In this document: piece by piece, positions 1 through 8,421 of the stretch
Position numbering within the stretch: position 1 is the stretch's first letter
How the letters are laid out: every line of letters begins with the position of its first letter
From: Rhodocytophaga rosea
Lineage (GTDB): Bacteria; Bacteroidota; Bacteroidia; Cytophagales; 172606-1
DNA length: 64,000 nt
Direction of reading: 5' to 3'
NCBI RefSeq assembly: GCF_010119975.1
Contig: NZ_CP048222.1
Location: forward strand, 1,633,501 to 1,697,500
Made by a program: the position numbers and the translations under genes
Notes under the pieces: generated by a model
Seen by the model: the letters and a program-made list of their open reading frames with translations, nothing else
The model's database searches: none
What the model was told of the DNA's origin: nothing

Positions 1-657
1 GCCGCCAATCTGAAGCTTAAACTTTCGGGGCTTGCTATGCAGCAGCAGATCCAGTTCTTCTTCTGTGTAGTCGGAAATCTTTTTATCATTATCAAAAAAT
101 CCGGTATTCTTATACATCTCCTTTTCCCAGGTAGCAAAAAAAGGAACCTGGATCGCACCTTCGTTAAGTGATTTGGAAGGATCAACAAAATCATCGGCAA
201 TCACGCCCATTTTCCGTCCGATCCCATTGCATTCCGGGCACATTCCCTGTGGATCATTAAAAGAAAAAGCATTGGAATATCCCACAAATGGTTTTCCAAC
301 CCGGGAGAATAGCAAGCGCATCACTGGGGAGATATCAGTAATGGTACCCAATGTGGAATGAGAGCCTCCACCCAGACGCTTTTGATCTACCACAATGGCC
401 ATGCTTAAGTTTTCGATACTATCTGCATCGGGATGCGCATACCTGGGCAGAAAGTTGCGGATAAACATGCTGAATCCTTCAAACAATTGCCGTTGTGCTT
501 CGGTAGCGATGGTATCAAATACGATAGAAGATTTTCCAGATCCGGATACGCCTGTAAAGACGGTGATTTTCTTCTTAGGTATTTGTAAGGACACATTTTT
601 AAGATTATTTTCCCTGGCTCCTTTGATAATGATTTGTTCCTGATCCATTAATTGCAT
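1..657 (-). CDS. UvrA-like ABC-ATPase, N-terminal 219 residues (runs off window)
   Basis: The minus strand is open from an ATG at 657 to the window edge (219 codons), so only the N-terminal part is seen. It begins with the UvrA signature 'GARENNLKN' (about residues 13-21), followed by a Walker A motif GVSGSGKS (36-43). Further on are a 'VDQKR' segment, 'STLGTITDI', 'RLLFSRVGKP' and a CPEC zinc-ligand pair. This is the order found in nucleotide-excision-repair UvrA. The wording differs from canonical UvrA (GGGSHSTLGT instead of the usual NPRSTVGT region), which fits a UvrA paralogue of the UvrA2/DrrC kind rather than the repair enzyme itself. This is inference: the UvrB-interaction region is not distinguishable here. 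An alternative start lies at 648 (MDQEQ). A long hairpin at 761-800 sits in its leader. Confidence 0.85.
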   Translation of the reverse strand, partial: MQLMDQEQIIIKGARENNLKNVSLQIPKKKITVFTGVSGSGKSSIVFDTIATEAQRQLFEGFSMFIRNFLPRYAHPDADSIENLSMAIVVDQKRLGGGSHSTLGTITDISPVMRLLFSRVGKPFVGYSNAFSFNDPQGMCPECNGIGRKMGVIADDFVDPSKSLNEGAIQVPFFATWEKEMYKNTGFFDNDKKISDYTEEELDLLLHSKPRKFKLQIGG

Positions 658-760
658 AGGTGGTGTTTGTGATAAGTATGCCTGTAGCTTCTGGTTTTAA
701 CTGCTTTTTTACTGTCGGTTTTCTATCATAGCTATTTGCATCAAAATTATTATCAAATCT

Positions 761-800
761 ATATCAAGGCACTGACAATGGTATGTCAGTGCCTTGATAT
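761..800. other. Perfect 17-bp hairpin upstream of the UvrA-like gene
   Basis: The arm ATATCAAGGCACTGACA (761-777) is the exact reverse complement of 784-800, with a 6-nt loop. On the plus strand it is followed by five T, so it could end plus-strand transcription, but no plus-strand gene leads into it. On the minus strand it would lie about 100 nt upstream of the UvrA-like start codon. It may be an orphan terminator, a leader structure or a small repeat element. The structure is certain; its role is not. Confidence 0.6.
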
Positions 801-881
801 TTTTACAAAAAAACAGATAGTACATCCTGGTTAGCTATTATAAAAAAAGCAGAATAGATATATTTATCAATAACTAAGTAA

Positions 882-1490
882 TTAAACACAATTAAGTATA
901 ATATTTTCATCTACTTCAAGTTTTTTAAAATCAAGTTTAAAGTAAGTACCCAATCCTGAAAAGATGGTATAAAGTGCCTCCTTAAGCGCTTCTACAGACA
1001 GATAGTCTTCGGCTTTGAGCCAATGATATTTCACCTGCTTCCAAAATCGTTCGATCCTGTTAAGATGAGGACTATACTTAGGCAGCAAAAAGATGTATAA
1101 TCCTTTCTGTTCCCATTCTTCTTTTTTGACTTCCCATAGGCCACATGTATGCCAGGAGGCGTTGTCTAAGACTATGACAGTAAACTTGGAAATAGATGTT
1201 GAGAAGGCCTCTACACATTCAATGATAAAGTCAGCGTTTAGACTCCCACTTTTCTGATAAGTAAGCAACTCATTATTTGTACTTAACAAGCCAAATACAT
1301 TTATCCTTGTACTTCTTTGGGATAAAATAGGGGCGTGTTCGCCTTTTTTGATCCATCCATAAGGTACACAAGGGGTAAGGCAAAACCCTGATTCGTCTCC
1401 AAAATATAAATCTATACTGCCTGTCTGTGCCAAATAAAGCAAAGCATGTAATCGCTTGACTTTCTGCTCATATGCTTCTTTGTTTTGCAA
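882..1490 (-). CDS. IS630-family transposase, C-terminal (DDE) ORF
   Basis: This 202-residue ORF holds the DDE catalytic core: 'FGDESGF', 'VIVLDNASWH' and 'HLNRIERFWKQVK', which provide the acidic residues in IS630 order. No independent start is convincing. The sequence is best read as the continuation of the HTH ORF after -1 frameshifting at the A7 run, because the in-frame bridge 'DYRWKRFRKWIKPLQ' matches the family. It catalyses cut-and-paste transposition into TA dinucleotides. Both copies in the window appear to have the same sequence, which suggests recent movement and an active enzyme. Confidence 0.9.
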   Translation of the reverse strand: MQNKEAYEQKVKRLHALLYLAQTGSIDLYFGDESGFCLTPCVPYGWIKKGEHAPILSQRSTRINVFGLLSTNNELLTYQKSGSLNADFIIECVEAFSTSISKFTVIVLDNASWHTCGLWEVKKEEWEQKGLYIFLLPKYSPHLNRIERFWKQVKYHWLKAEDYLSVEALKEALYTIFSGLGTYFKLDFKKLEVDENIILNCV

Positions 1491-1495
1491 TGGCT

Positions 1496-1933
1496 TTATC
1501 CATTTACGGAAACGTTTCCATCGGTAGTCAATTTTTTTAAAAACCGCTTCAAGGTCATCTCACTCATAGCCGTGCCTAATTTAGCTTCTATCTCTCGCTT
1601 AGCTAATTTAAGTTGTTGTTTTTCTTTCTCTATGCTATTTTCCACTACTTCAACATGGGTAGCATTACTGGTAGTAAGGATGGGTTTTCTGCCTTTCCCT
1701 TTTTGGTTCTTTAACCCTACCACACCTGTTTTCTCAAAGCGATCAAACCACTTATAAATACTTAACTGACTTACTTGAAAAATGCTTGCTAACTTCTGTA
1801 CTTGATAGCCTTGATTGGATAACAGTATACATTGGCAACGGTTACGTTCCTGATAACTTTTACTATCTTTATGAATCTTCTCTAAGTCTTGTTTTTGCTT
1901 GTCTGTAATCTTCTTGATATAACGCATAAGCAA
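1496..1933 (-). CDS. IS630-family transposase, N-terminal (HTH) ORF
   Basis: This 145-residue ORF encodes the DNA-binding half of the transposase. A helix-turn-helix region ('LASIFQVSQLSIYKWFDRFE') is followed by the 'GVVGLKNQKGKGRKP' linker seen in IS630 proteins. The ORF ends in an out-of-frame tail just after an A7 run (T7 at 1532-1538 on the plus strand). Its frame reads TTA AAA AAA there, a perfect X XXY YYZ slippery heptamer. A -1 shift gives '...KKIDYRWKRFRKWIKPLQNKE' and runs directly into the DDE ORF. The complete transposase is therefore probably a frameshift fusion. A copy that appears identical lies at 59939-60376. Confidence 0.9.
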   Translation of the reverse strand: MLMRYIKKITDKQKQDLEKIHKDSKSYQERNRCQCILLSNQGYQVQKLASIFQVSQLSIYKWFDRFEKTGVVGLKNQKGKGRKPILTTSNATHVEVVENSIEKEKQQLKLAKREIEAKLGTAMSEMTLKRFLKKLTTDGNVSVNG

Positions 1934-2062
1934 AGATACAATTTGCCAAAATCTTATACTTAATTGTGTACTCTTACTTATTGACCAGTAAAATATATCT
2001 TTAATTTCAAGTCTTTCCGTCCCATTTCAACTGCTTTTATAGTTTTATACAAACCATATACT

Positions 2063-3004
2063 ATGATTACTTTACAAGATATACAGGAAGCCCATGATAG
2101 AATACGTCCCTATATACACCGAACTCCCGTTTTTACCAATGAGACCATCAATAAACTGACCGGGGCAAGCATTTATTTCAAATGTGAAAATTTTCAGAAA
2201 ATAGGTGCCTTTAAGGCCAGAGGAGGTCTGAATGCTGTATTGCAGATCATTGAGCGCCAGGAAGCAAACTCACTTACCACTCATTCCTCAGGAAATCATG
2301 CCCAGGCACTAGCCTATGCAGCAAAAAAAGTAGGCCTGCCTGCATACATTGTTATGCCCAGAACTGCTCCACAGGTTAAGCAGGATGCTGTTCGCTCGTA
2401 TGGAGCCCAAATTATCGAATGTGACCCTACCCTGGAGGCAAGAGAAGAAGGTGTCAGGCAAGTTATGGCCAGTAAAGGAGCTGTACTGGTACATCCTTTC
2501 GACAACGACAGGGTAATTACCGGTCAGGCAACAGCAGCCAAAGAATTAATAGAAGATCTGGATACTGTATTAGATGCAATGGTAGCCCCAGTAGGCGGTG
2601 GCGGCTTGTTAAGCGGGTCTTGTTTGGCTGCCCATTACTTTTCACCATCAACTTCTGTTTTTGGCGCAGAACCTGAAGGTGCAGCCGATGCAATATATTC
2701 TCTTAAAAGTGGCGTAGTAGAAAAACCATCCTTTATTAATACCATTGCCGATGGACTTCTTACCACACTTAGCGAACGTACCCTGGCCATTATCCATGCA
2801 CATGTAAAGGATATTTATCTGGTAAGTGACCAGGAAATTACACAAGCCATGAAAATGATATGGGAACGGATGAAAATTATCGTAGAACCCTCTGCTGCCG
2901 TAGCTCTGGCGGCTGTGATCAAAAACAAAGAATTTTTTGCGGGACAAAAAGTAGGAATTATTCTGTCCGGTGGAAACGTAGACTTAGCTAAACTGCCCTT
3001 TTGA
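2063..3004 (+). CDS. PLP-dependent threonine/serine dehydratase or serine racemase family
   Basis: The 313-residue protein belongs to fold-type II PLP enzymes. The Schiff-base lysine is K51 in 'GAFKARGG', the substrate/PLP loop is SSGNHAQ (75-81), and the phosphate-binding tetraglycine loop is GGGGLLSG (178-185). Residues E203, A207 and D209 keep the spacing of the Mg/Ca site known in serine racemase. The protein lacks the C-terminal ACT-like regulatory domain of biosynthetic IlvA, and its length fits the short catabolic/racemase group. It probably deaminates L-threonine/L-serine or hydroxyaspartate to the 2-oxo acid, or racemises serine; sequence alone does not separate these. It stands alone just downstream of the IS630 element. 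Confidence 0.85.
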   Translation: MITLQDIQEAHDRIRPYIHRTPVFTNETINKLTGASIYFKCENFQKIGAFKARGGLNAVLQIIERQEANSLTTHSSGNHAQALAYAAKKVGLPAYIVMPRTAPQVKQDAVRSYGAQIIECDPTLEAREEGVRQVMASKGAVLVHPFDNDRVITGQATAAKELIEDLDTVLDAMVAPVGGGGLLSGSCLAAHYFSPSTSVFGAEPEGAADAIYSLKSGVVEKPSFINTIADGLLTTLSERTLAIIHAHVKDIYLVSDQEITQAMKMIWERMKIIVEPSAAVALAAVIKNKEFFAGQKVGIILSGGNVDLAKLPF

Positions 3005-3154
3005 TTTCTGCCAACTGAAACACTAGTGCCTATAGTGGAAATTACCAGATATTCATCTTGTAAAGAGTAAAAATTAATCCTTCCCATTTTTTTAAGTTAA
3101 TGGTATAACATTTTTTAATAAATAATATACCATCAACTACTGCATTACGTTATA

Positions 3155-3194
3155 TAACTATATACATTAGTTAATAAACTATCATAACTAGTTA
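3155..3194. promoter_or_regulatory. Two operator-like dyads upstream of the BlaI/M56 pair
   Basis: TAACTATATACATTAGTTA (3155-3173) is a dyad with 6-bp arms TAACTA/TAGTTA and a 7-nt spacer. TAACTAGTTA (3185-3194) is a perfect 10-bp palindrome built from overlapping copies of the same half-sites. Both lie 33-72 bp upstream of the BlaI-type repressor start. BlaI/MecI repressors bind paired dyads in their own promoters, so these are the best operator candidates. Assignment is inferred from position and symmetry. Confidence 0.5.
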
Positions 3195-3226
3195 AACCTC
3201 ACATTTGATCATTTATACTCTTATAT

Positions 3227-3604
3227 ATGAAAAAATTAAGTCCTAAAGAAGAAGAACTTATGGAAGTGGTGTGGAAGCTTAAACAAGCTTTTGTAAAGGA
3301 TTTAATTCCGCGCCTTCCTGATCCTAAACCCCATTACAATACGGTTTCTACCATGATTCGAAACCTAGAAGAAAAGGGATTTATTGGCCATGTTCAATAT
3401 GGGAATACCTATCAGTATCATCCGCTCTGCTCGAAAGAAGAATACAAGAACACCTTCATTGCTAACTTGTCAGCCAGCTTAGTCGACAGGTTTGATAATT
3501 CCTACAAAAAATTAGTGTCCTTTTTTGCACAACAGGAGAAAATTTCAGCTCAGGATCTGGAAGAAATTCTGCAAATGATTCACAAACAAAAACAATCCAA
3601 ATGA
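3227..3604 (+). CDS. BlaI/MecI-family winged-helix repressor
   Basis: The 125-residue protein has the BlaI/MecI pattern: an N-terminal winged helix ('LSPKEEELMEVVWKL', then 'PHYNTVSTMIRNLEEKGFIGHVQYGNTYQYHPL') and a short helical dimerisation region ending 'LEEILQMIHK'. These repressors dimerise, bind dyads near their own promoter, and are released when a membrane metalloprotease triggers their cleavage. The gene's stop codon overlaps the start of the M56 protease gene (ATGA at 3601-3604), so the pair is translationally coupled. No beta-lactamase is adjacent, so the target and inducer are probably not classical penicillin resistance. Confidence 0.9.
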   Translation: MKKLSPKEEELMEVVWKLKQAFVKDLIPRLPDPKPHYNTVSTMIRNLEEKGFIGHVQYGNTYQYHPLCSKEEYKNTFIANLSASLVDRFDNSYKKLVSFFAQQEKISAQDLEEILQMIHKQKQSK

Positions 3605-5001
3605 CTGCTTTTATACTTTATCTGCTTGGGGCAAGTGTATTGCTTGCCGTTTTACAGATTTTCTATAGCGCATACCTGCAAAAGCTGACCTTTTTTCATA
3701 GCAACCGATGGTTTCTGGTGGGCAGCCTGATTATTTCCTGCCTGGGTCCACTTCTCCCCTATCCTAGCTGGCAAACACCTATTGCAACGCCCGAAATCCT
3801 TACTTCTTTGTCTGTTTCTACCACCTTTACTACTTCTCCGATAAGTCCGCAGGTACTGCCTGCAGAACGCTCATTGTTAGCAACAGTTATGGAAGCGTTT
3901 ACTTTTTTATACTGGGCAGTGGTGATTTTGCTCTTGATCCGGCTTTTGCTTCGGGTGTTATCCCTTATAAAACTTACCGGCAAGGCTCAGAAAGAATCCT
4001 ATAAAAATTATACCCTACTGATACATCCAGGTATTGAAACACCTTTTTCTTTTTTCGGCTACATAGGCATATATAAGGAGCGGTATGCCGGGGATACATT
4101 GAATCATATTCTGGATCATGAAGAAGTTCACCTCAGGCAATGGCACAGCGCAGATCTTTTACTGATGGAAATATATCTGTTATTCTTCTGGTTTAATCCT
4201 TTCGCCTGGTGGCATAAAAAACAGATGGCGCTTAATCTGGAGTATCTCGCTGATGACGAGGTACTCAAAGGTGGTGCAAATCCCCAGGCGTACCAGCTCA
4301 GTTTACTTTCTATAAGCAGCAATCAAATTCCGATTCCACTCACCAATCCCTTCTCCAGTTCTATTATGAAAGCACGTATTCAAATGATCAACCAAACACG
4401 TTCGGCTAAACGTACCTGGCTTCATTACAGCTGGGTGATAGTAATAGTTGCAGGCTGCCTGCTGTTAGTAAGTTATTCCAAGGCTCAGTTCTATGATAGC
4501 GGTTCTGCCTACATATTGGCAGACGTGAGCGGATGGCAGAAAGCTAACAGTAATCATTCACAAGCTGTGATGCAAGGTAGAGTGATACAAGGAATTGTTA
4601 AAACGGCGAAGGATGGGAAACTGATGGCAGATGTAAAGGTTCTGGTAGTAGGAACTTCTAAAAGTACGATAACAAATAAAGAAGGCAAATTTTCAATTGA
4701 AGTGAGTGAGGAAGATCAAATTTTAGAATTTGTCCCTATGGACTTTTATACAATTAAATCTGATAACATGTATCCTCCACTGGCCATGCAAATTACTTCT
4801 TCTGATGAAATGATTGTATTGCTGCACAGGTTTATTCCCTTGTCTCCACTCCCTGATACTACGATTTATTTTATGGATGGGAAAAGAATCAGCAAAGCAG
4901 AATACGACAGGCAATCGGCCAAAGGATATTTTCCTCATGAATACCTGTTTAGACCAGGATTGAATAAATACAACCTGATCAATATGGGGAATGTAGAATA
5001 G
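3601..5001 (+). CDS. M56 (BlaR1/MecR1-like) membrane metallopeptidase with C-terminal carboxypeptidase-regulatory-like domain
   Basis: The 466-residue protein has N-terminal membrane segments (about residues 1-25, 35-50 and 95-120) and the zinc motif HEEVH (H173-H177). The family pattern 'FFWFNPFAWW...LEYLADDEVL' comes next, then another membrane helix near 280-300. Residues about 328-400 ('IQGIVKTAKDGKLMADVKVLVVGTSKSTITN...') form a carboxypeptidase-D regulatory-like beta-sandwich, which replaces the penicillin-binding sensor of BlaR1. It probably senses an envelope signal and relieves repression by the upstream BlaI protein, with which it overlaps by 4 bp. The sensor ligand is unknown. Confidence 0.88.
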   Translation: MTAFILYLLGASVLLAVLQIFYSAYLQKLTFFHSNRWFLVGSLIISCLGPLLPYPSWQTPIATPEILTSLSVSTTFTTSPISPQVLPAERSLLATVMEAFTFLYWAVVILLLIRLLLRVLSLIKLTGKAQKESYKNYTLLIHPGIETPFSFFGYIGIYKERYAGDTLNHILDHEEVHLRQWHSADLLLMEIYLLFFWFNPFAWWHKKQMALNLEYLADDEVLKGGANPQAYQLSLLSISSNQIPIPLTNPFSSSIMKARIQMINQTRSAKRTWLHYSWVIVIVAGCLLLVSYSKAQFYDSGSAYILADVSGWQKANSNHSQAVMQGRVIQGIVKTAKDGKLMADVKVLVVGTSKSTITNKEGKFSIEVSEEDQILEFVPMDFYTIKSDNMYPPLAMQITSSDEMIVLLHRFIPLSPLPDTTIYFMDGKRISKAEYDRQSAKGYFPHEYLFRPGLNKYNLINMGNVE

Positions 5002-5068
5002 AAAAACAGAATAGTTCTATAGAGCCATTTTATGCAATAGCTTAATTATGATGGCTGGCTTGGTAGAA

Positions 5069-6214
5069 TCAAATCTTGAGAAACAGTTTTTGGCGGTATA
5101 AGCCATACAACAATAGCCAGACTAGTAGTAAAGCTCCCAAAGCTTCAAATACTTTATGCCAGGGTTCGGGAGTAGGTGCATACAGGCCTCCAAAAAGCAA
5201 ATATGAGGTATGATAGAAATCAATAAACCGGTATGCCAGGTAAACAGTTAGAGAATTCATGCCGATCACCTTAAAAAAGAATGCCCATTTTTGATATTTC
5301 AGCACATCGATTATCCAGTAAAACAAAGCCAGAAACAGAAATGACATACCTGCTGTGAGCAAAATAAAAGAACTGGTCCATAGGTGTTTATTGATGGGAA
5401 AATGCAGGCTCCACACCAGACCTAATCCCATGCAGGTAAAAGCCGGGAGCAATAAGTAAATAAGTTTTTTATTATCCCGGAGTCCCGAACGCAAAACATC
5501 TCCAGCCAGTGTTCCCAGCACTGTCAGGCAGAGCGCAGGTATTTGGGTGAGTAAACCAAGTTCATCATAGGTAGTTTGCAGTAAACGTCCGGGTAAAAAA
5601 TTTCTGTCAATCCAGCCAACCAGGTTTCCTTCCATCGACAAATCTCCTGCGCCATACCCTGGTACTGGAATGAGGAAAAGGGCAGCATAATAGGCTAGCA
5701 GCAGGGAAGCCACCCATAAAATCCGCTTTTGCCAGGAAAAATTCAGATACAACAGCGTAGCAACAAAACAAGCAATGCCAATACGGCCCAGCACACTGGC
5801 TACCCGGATCTGGGAAGGCTCAAAAAAGAGAATAGGCGTATTTTTATCTACAATTCCCAGGGCAATCAAAATCAGCATACGTACAAATACTTTCCGGTAA
5901 AGATCGGTTTTACTGAGTCCGGAAGCCAGGCCTTTATGCAGAGAAAAGGGAAGTGATACACCAGCAATAAAAAGGAAAAGCGGAAAGATAAAGTCATAAA
6001 AGGTAAATCCATTCCAGGCTGGATGTTGCAACTGTTGGGCAATCCAGTCTACCCATGGCCAACCGGTTTTGTTTTCCAGTAATACCAGGAAAGTGCCTCC
6101 ACCAGCGATGAGTAACATATCAAAGCCCCGGAGGACATCAATGGAAAGTAGCCGTTCCTGCTTTTTTTCAGTAGAAGGCACAGGAACAGAAACAGGTTTG
6201 GCTAGGGTTTGCAT
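5069..6214 (-). CDS. NagX/HGSNAT-like membrane acyltransferase (DUF5009 type)
   Basis: The 381-residue protein starts with a cytoplasmic tail followed by 'RLLSIDVLRGFDMLLIAGGG', the signature of the heparan-alpha-glucosaminide N-acetyltransferase/DUF5009 family. About ten hydrophobic segments follow. 'NGFTFYDFIFPLFLFIAGVSLPFS' and 'GVLGRIGIACF'-like stretches are typical of the group. Family members are thought to transfer acetyl groups across the membrane to amino sugars (NagX in bacterial GlcNAc use). Here there is no adjacent GlcNAc gene. It is transcribed convergently with the M56 gene. Confidence 0.85.
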   Translation of the reverse strand: MQTLAKPVSVPVPSTEKKQERLLSIDVLRGFDMLLIAGGGTFLVLLENKTGWPWVDWIAQQLQHPAWNGFTFYDFIFPLFLFIAGVSLPFSLHKGLASGLSKTDLYRKVFVRMLILIALGIVDKNTPILFFEPSQIRVASVLGRIGIACFVATLLYLNFSWQKRILWVASLLLAYYAALFLIPVPGYGAGDLSMEGNLVGWIDRNFLPGRLLQTTYDELGLLTQIPALCLTVLGTLAGDVLRSGLRDNKKLIYLLLPAFTCMGLGLVWSLHFPINKHLWTSSFILLTAGMSFLFLALFYWIIDVLKYQKWAFFFKVIGMNSLTVYLAYRFIDFYHTSYLLFGGLYAPTPEPWHKVFEALGALLLVWLLLYGLYRQKLFLKI

Positions 6215-6451
6215 AACTATAGCGTGAATAAAAGACCAGCACCATACAATTTAATAGATTGGTCTGAAGTCTGCTACATATTTCTGTAAAATGTTACCGG
6301 ACTACTATTCATATTGCCTCAATGCAGCTAAGCAGGTGGGAGCAAGTACAGTATCGATGCCTACAATTCCTTTCGTATAACTGGCAATAAAAAATAGGCA
6401 TACTTGCTTTTTATAAGTAAGTTTAAGAAAGCACCTTTTATCCCTTACACT

Positions 6452-7279
6452 ATGAAAATACTTACTACGCTTATATTTATGCTTTCTTTGTGCACACCTG
6501 GTTTCTCTCAAAAGGACCGGATGATCGAACAAATCAGAAAGCATACCGAAGGCATGGCCGTCTGGTGGGCCGGACACAACAGCTGGATCATGAAGTCTGA
6601 AGGGATAGTAGTTGCGACAGATTTGTATCTGGAAAATAGCCAGCGTTTAGCACCTGCTCCGATTACGCCTGAAGAGTTAGCCAGTGAAATTGACATATCT
6701 TTCGTAACACATGCGCATGGAGATCATTTTAATGAATATACTTCCCGTATTCTGTTAGAGAAATCGTCCTGCTTATTTGTGATGCCCGAAAGCTGCTTAC
6801 CGGTAGCCCGTAAACTCAAAATTCCCGATAGCAGAATCAGAGTGGCTAAACCCAGAGAAGCCTTTGAGATAAAAGGTGTTCAGGTTACTCCAATCAGAGC
6901 TATTCATGGCAATGCAAATTTTGCTATTTATTACGAAGCCAATCTGCAGGATTGCGGTTACCTGCTCCAGATCAATGGCAAGACATTTCTCCAACCCGGA
7001 GATTCTTACTTGCTGGAAGACCATCTGTTTCTAAAAAAAGTAAATGTGCTGTTCTTTTCTCCTACTGAACACAATACCTACATTGACCGGTCAGTCATCC
7101 TGATCAATGCGCTGAATCCGGATTATATTTTGCCGCAACACCACAGCACGATAGCCTATCAGGAAGCGGACCGTTTCTGGGCCAAAGGCTATCCGGATGA
7201 AGTAAAAATTCTTTTGTCACAAGCCTTAAAAGAGAAATACCATATTCTCAAGCCCGGAGAGAAAATCACAATTAAATAA
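6452..7279 (+). CDS. Exported MBL-fold metallo-hydrolase (UlaG/beta-lactamase_3-like)
   Basis: The start at 6452 was chosen over an in-frame ATG at 6404 because it begins a clean signal peptide (MKILTTLIFMLSLCTPGFSQ). The 275-residue protein carries the metallo-beta-lactamase motif HAHGDH (H87, H89, D91, H92 counted from this start), preceded by 'WWAGHNSWIMKSEG...ATDLYL'. Later metal ligands probably come from 'IHGN', 'LQPGDSYL' and 'LPQHHS'. The single compact MBL domain resembles UlaG-like lactonases and other periplasmic hydrolases. The substrate cannot be inferred. It is a single-gene unit. Confidence 0.85.
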   Translation: MKILTTLIFMLSLCTPGFSQKDRMIEQIRKHTEGMAVWWAGHNSWIMKSEGIVVATDLYLENSQRLAPAPITPEELASEIDISFVTHAHGDHFNEYTSRILLEKSSCLFVMPESCLPVARKLKIPDSRIRVAKPREAFEIKGVQVTPIRAIHGNANFAIYYEANLQDCGYLLQINGKTFLQPGDSYLLEDHLFLKKVNVLFFSPTEHNTYIDRSVILINALNPDYILPQHHSTIAYQEADRFWAKGYPDEVKILLSQALKEKYHILKPGEKITIK

Positions 7280-7608
7280 GCGAAAGACTGTATTTCTGTT
7301 TCCTGTTCCTTTTTGTCTATACCCCAAATTAACATATGCTCTTAATTTAAATTTTCTATTTTACAACCTTTAGTACAATTATTGGTATAGGTAAATACAC
7401 CGGAAGTATGATCAGCTTACTATCTCATGTATCCTGCTTCCTTATTTCTTTCAGTTCCGATGAAGGATCTTCGTTAATAAGATCAGTATTCAAGTGGAAG
7501 GCGAGATGTATAGACTGCTGCATCTTACCTATGCTGGGAGCACATTTGACAGGCTATAGCAGCCTCTTTTCAAAATAGGTATTGTTTATTATTTAAACAT
7601 TTAAAGCT
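7280..7608. other. Intergenic region, nothing recognised
   Basis: These 329 bp are AT-rich and hold no ORF with coding character, no RNA gene and no clear hairpin on either strand. Confidence 0.6.
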
Positions 7609-7884
7609 ATGAACCATCCGTTTTCAATTAACAGAGTACTTTCTAAAACCCTGGCTTACATGGCAAAGCATTCAGAAGAGACTACTCACCGCAATAATGC
7701 TTGTATGCAATCATTACGGGATACCATAATCACGTCCAACAGAAAAAATCTGCTCCTTATCAAGGAGTATTTAACTGTTTTTATACAAAGTGAAGCTGAG
7801 CGGAATTATAACAATACGCTCATTGGGCTTTACCTGCAATTAGTAGAGCAGCAGTTAAAAAAAATACGGTACTCTGATCTATAA
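7609..7884 (+). CDS. Small hypothetical protein (91 aa)
   Basis: The 91-residue, mostly helical, charged protein has no signal peptide or membrane segment and I recognise no family. Its centre ('HRNNACMQSLRDTIITSNRKNLLLIKEY...AERNYNNTLIGLYLQLVEQQLKKI') suggests two or three amphipathic helices. A strong terminator follows 34 bp after the stop codon, which supports a real transcription unit. It could be a small cytosolic adaptor or a stress protein, but nothing in the sequence says which. Confidence 0.6.
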   Translation: MNHPFSINRVLSKTLAYMAKHSEETTHRNNACMQSLRDTIITSNRKNLLLIKEYLTVFIQSEAERNYNNTLIGLYLQLVEQQLKKIRYSDL

Positions 7885-7917
7885 AAATTTAACATTCCCG
7901 GATAAGATGTACATAGG

Positions 7918-7957
7918 GAACGCTTCTGCCACTATAGCGGCAGAAGCGTTCTTTTTT
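7918..7957 (+). terminator. Rho-independent terminator after the 91-aa gene
   Basis: A 13-bp perfect stem (7918-7930 with 7939-7951, GAACGCTTCTGCC) with an 8-nt loop is followed by six T. This is a textbook intrinsic terminator. Confidence 0.9.
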
Positions 7958-8421
7958 ATAAAGACCATAGAGTTTTCCGAAATCAGATCCTATCGCTGTG
8001 TTTGCCATCATAATAGCACTATATATACAGATATGGTGGCTTTGTCATGGGCTTGATTTCCTGGAAACAACCAGAAAAACTTTAGCTCCTCCCCTTTTTA
8101 AGGTACCAGATAAAAACCCTTGCCAGACCAGACCGCATGCAAAATGCCGATCAGCGAAAACAGTACCTGAACAAGGTATCCCCATTATAAATGGAATGTA
8201 ATTGAGTGATGCCTGGGGTAATTTTAATGTAACTGGAAGTATAATAAGAATTCGGCTGATGAAGAAACTGGTGGCAAATTCCGGATTGGGCTAAACAGAA
8301 TAACTGTTTATCAGCCAGGTAAAAGCCACCTCCATGGTATTGGTTTTATTTCTTTATATTGTGTAGCTCATCCTAGATGGGTTTTCTTTAGGCATTCCAT
8401 TCACACGCATTGATATAAACT
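7958..8421. other. Intergenic region, no supported gene
   Basis: A 67-codon plus-strand ORF (7998-8201) exists, but its composition is not protein-like and it sits between a terminator and an unrelated promoter region. No RNA gene or repeat was seen. Confidence 0.55.

Larger units (their letters stand above)
877..1978 (-). mobile_element. IS630-family insertion sequence, copy 1
   Basis: The element is about 1102 bp, bounded by imperfect terminal inverted repeats (24 bp, 20 matching, AGTAA...ACACAATTAAGTATA). It is flanked on both sides by TA, the target duplication typical of IS630/Tc1 elements. The ends were fixed by comparison with the copy at 59320-60421: the two sequences match over the whole element and diverge immediately outside it. 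It carries two overlapping-frame transposase ORFs read on the minus strand. No gene is obviously broken here, as it lies between the UvrA-like gene and the PLP enzyme. Confidence 0.93.

Noticed and set aside
7998-8201. 67-codon plus-strand ORF
   Set aside because: No protein-like composition, no family and no signal. It lies between a terminator and the DUF885 gene promoter.
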